Under the pieces are notes generated by a model that saw nothing but the letters and a program-made list of their open reading frames with translations, did not search any database and was not told the DNA's origin. From contig DIER01000015.1 in assembly GCA_002418725.1 (NCBI GenBank), forward strand, positions 1-7,149: DNA of 7,149 nucleotides, in the 5' to 3' direction. The position numbers and the translations under genes were made by a program. The first letter of the stretch is position 1, and the number at the start of each line of letters is the position of its first letter. This DNA comes from Acholeplasmataceae bacterium UBA5769 (GTDB lineage Bacteria; Bacillota_I; Bacilli_A; Acholeplasmatales; Acholeplasmataceae). Of the stretch, positions 6,598-7,149 are shown piece after piece.

Positions 6598-7149
6598 TTA
6601 TCTTCCCTCCTTCAAGAATGCGGTAAAAATCGCGGTTAAACCTAAGGCAACCTTAATCCCAATGAGTACATTTAAGACGATTAAGTAAACTGCTTTATAA
6701 TCTGGGTTGTTGATGAAATTCGTAAACAGGTATCCACCTGTTGTAAAATAACTGATACCACCAATCAAAATCAGTGCCATAAACAAAAACTTTTCAATGT
6801 TTAAAATCAGTTTGACATCGAGTGTTTTCGATATATCGATATAATATAAAATCAAAATTGCGGTCGCAACAATGGCACCACCCTGAAATCCACCACCAGG
6901 TGAAGTGTGCCCATTGATGATGACATAAAAACCGAACATGAGCATCAAAGGATAAAGTAATCTCGAGAAAGTCACGAACAGTTCTGGTGTCTTTTGTTTA
7001 TCAATCATAAAGCTCGCATTCTTCTCTTGAATGCTATGTTGACTAATCCACATCACTCCAGAAACTGCAATCAGCAAAATACCTGCTTCAAATAAACTAT
7101 CGAAGAGTCGGTAATCCAGATAAATCCCAGTGACTAGATTTTGGCTTCC
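6598..7149 (-). CDS. mrpB: Fused MrpA-C-terminal (MbhE-like)/MrpB antiporter subunit, N-terminus beyond the window
   Basis: The frame is open to the right edge (183 visible residues), so the true start is outside. A TTG at 7077 has no RBS and falls inside a membrane helix; an ATG at 7053 has GGAG only two bases upstream, too close to be convincing. Visible residues 1-36 (GSQNLVTGIYLDYRLFDSLF, then a helix to about 35) match the end of MrpA or MbhE, where DxRxFDxxxE precedes a membrane helix. From about residue 45 the sequence is MrpB: a helix at 58-79, the signature GHTSPGGGFQGG (80-91), and helices near 88-106, 116-137 and 153-178, ending FLKEGR. In Bacillus these parts are separate proteins, the first being the tail of the large MrpA. 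Here they share one frame. MrpB is a membrane scaffold subunit of the Na+/H+ antiporter. The stop abuts mrpC. Confidence 0.85.
   Translation of the reverse strand, partial: GSQNLVTGIYLDYRLFDSLFEAGILLIAVSGVMWISQHSIQEKNASFMIDKQKTPELFVTFSRLLYPLMLMFGFYVIINGHTSPGGGFQGGAIVATAILILYYIDISKTLDVKLILNIEKFLFMALILIGGISYFTTGGYLFTNFINNPDYKAVYLIVLNVLIGIKVALGLTAIFTAFLKEGR

Noticed and set aside
7051..7077. TTG at 7077 or ATG at 7053 as the MrpB start
   Set aside because: Both fall inside a predicted membrane helix, the upstream residues match the end of MrpA/MbhE, and neither has a properly spaced RBS.
4664..7149. Respiratory complex I (nuoK/nuoM) instead of an Mrp system
   Set aside because: The MrpB signature GHTSPGGGFQGG and the B-C-D order are specific to Mrp/Mbh-type clusters; complex I operons have no MrpB-like gene here.

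Overview
The window is a gene-dense stretch of an AT-rich bacterial chromosome. It most likely comes from a low-GC Gram-positive or Mollicutes-like lineage such as Acholeplasma or Izemoplasma relatives; this is inferred from composition and gene content only. All six stop codons visible are TAA, the tryptophan codons I read are TGG, and no gene needs TGA to be read through. The standard bacterial code therefore fits. Strong GGAGG-type ribosome binding sites and extended -10 promoters (TGnTATAAT) are visible. I see no mobile element, tRNA, rRNA or CRISPR array.

Left part (1-2807, minus strand). A long soluble sensor protein with at least three tandem PAS domains and the start of a fourth runs off the left edge, so its output domain is not visible. 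Upstream of it lies a BaiN/HI0933-type flavoprotein gene with its own promoter and a hairpin terminator.

Middle (2808-4302). A class 3-like aldehyde dehydrogenase gene is divergent from the flavoprotein gene; both are driven from an 82-base intergenic region with back-to-back extended -10 boxes. The dehydrogenase gene converges on the next operon. The 58-base gap between them holds two separate hairpin terminators, one for each strand.

Right part (4301-7149, minus strand). This is the distal end of an Mrp/Mbh-type multisubunit cation/proton antiporter operon, transcribed leftward. It contains a fused MrpA-C-terminus (MbhE-like)/MrpB protein cut by the window edge, then MrpC, then MrpD, with 0-1 base junctions, and finally a small cupin gene 18 bases behind mrpD. 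No E, F or G subunit follows MrpD. This order resembles Mbh-like or clostridial clusters (E-F-G-A'-B-C-D) more than the classical Bacillus mrpABCDEFG order. The upstream genes and the operon promoter lie outside the window.

I find no convincing evidence of a wholly new system. The points most worth a second look are the fused A'/B subunit with its gene order, the cupin at the end of the antiporter operon with an unusual metal-ligand pattern, and the compact intergenic control regions.
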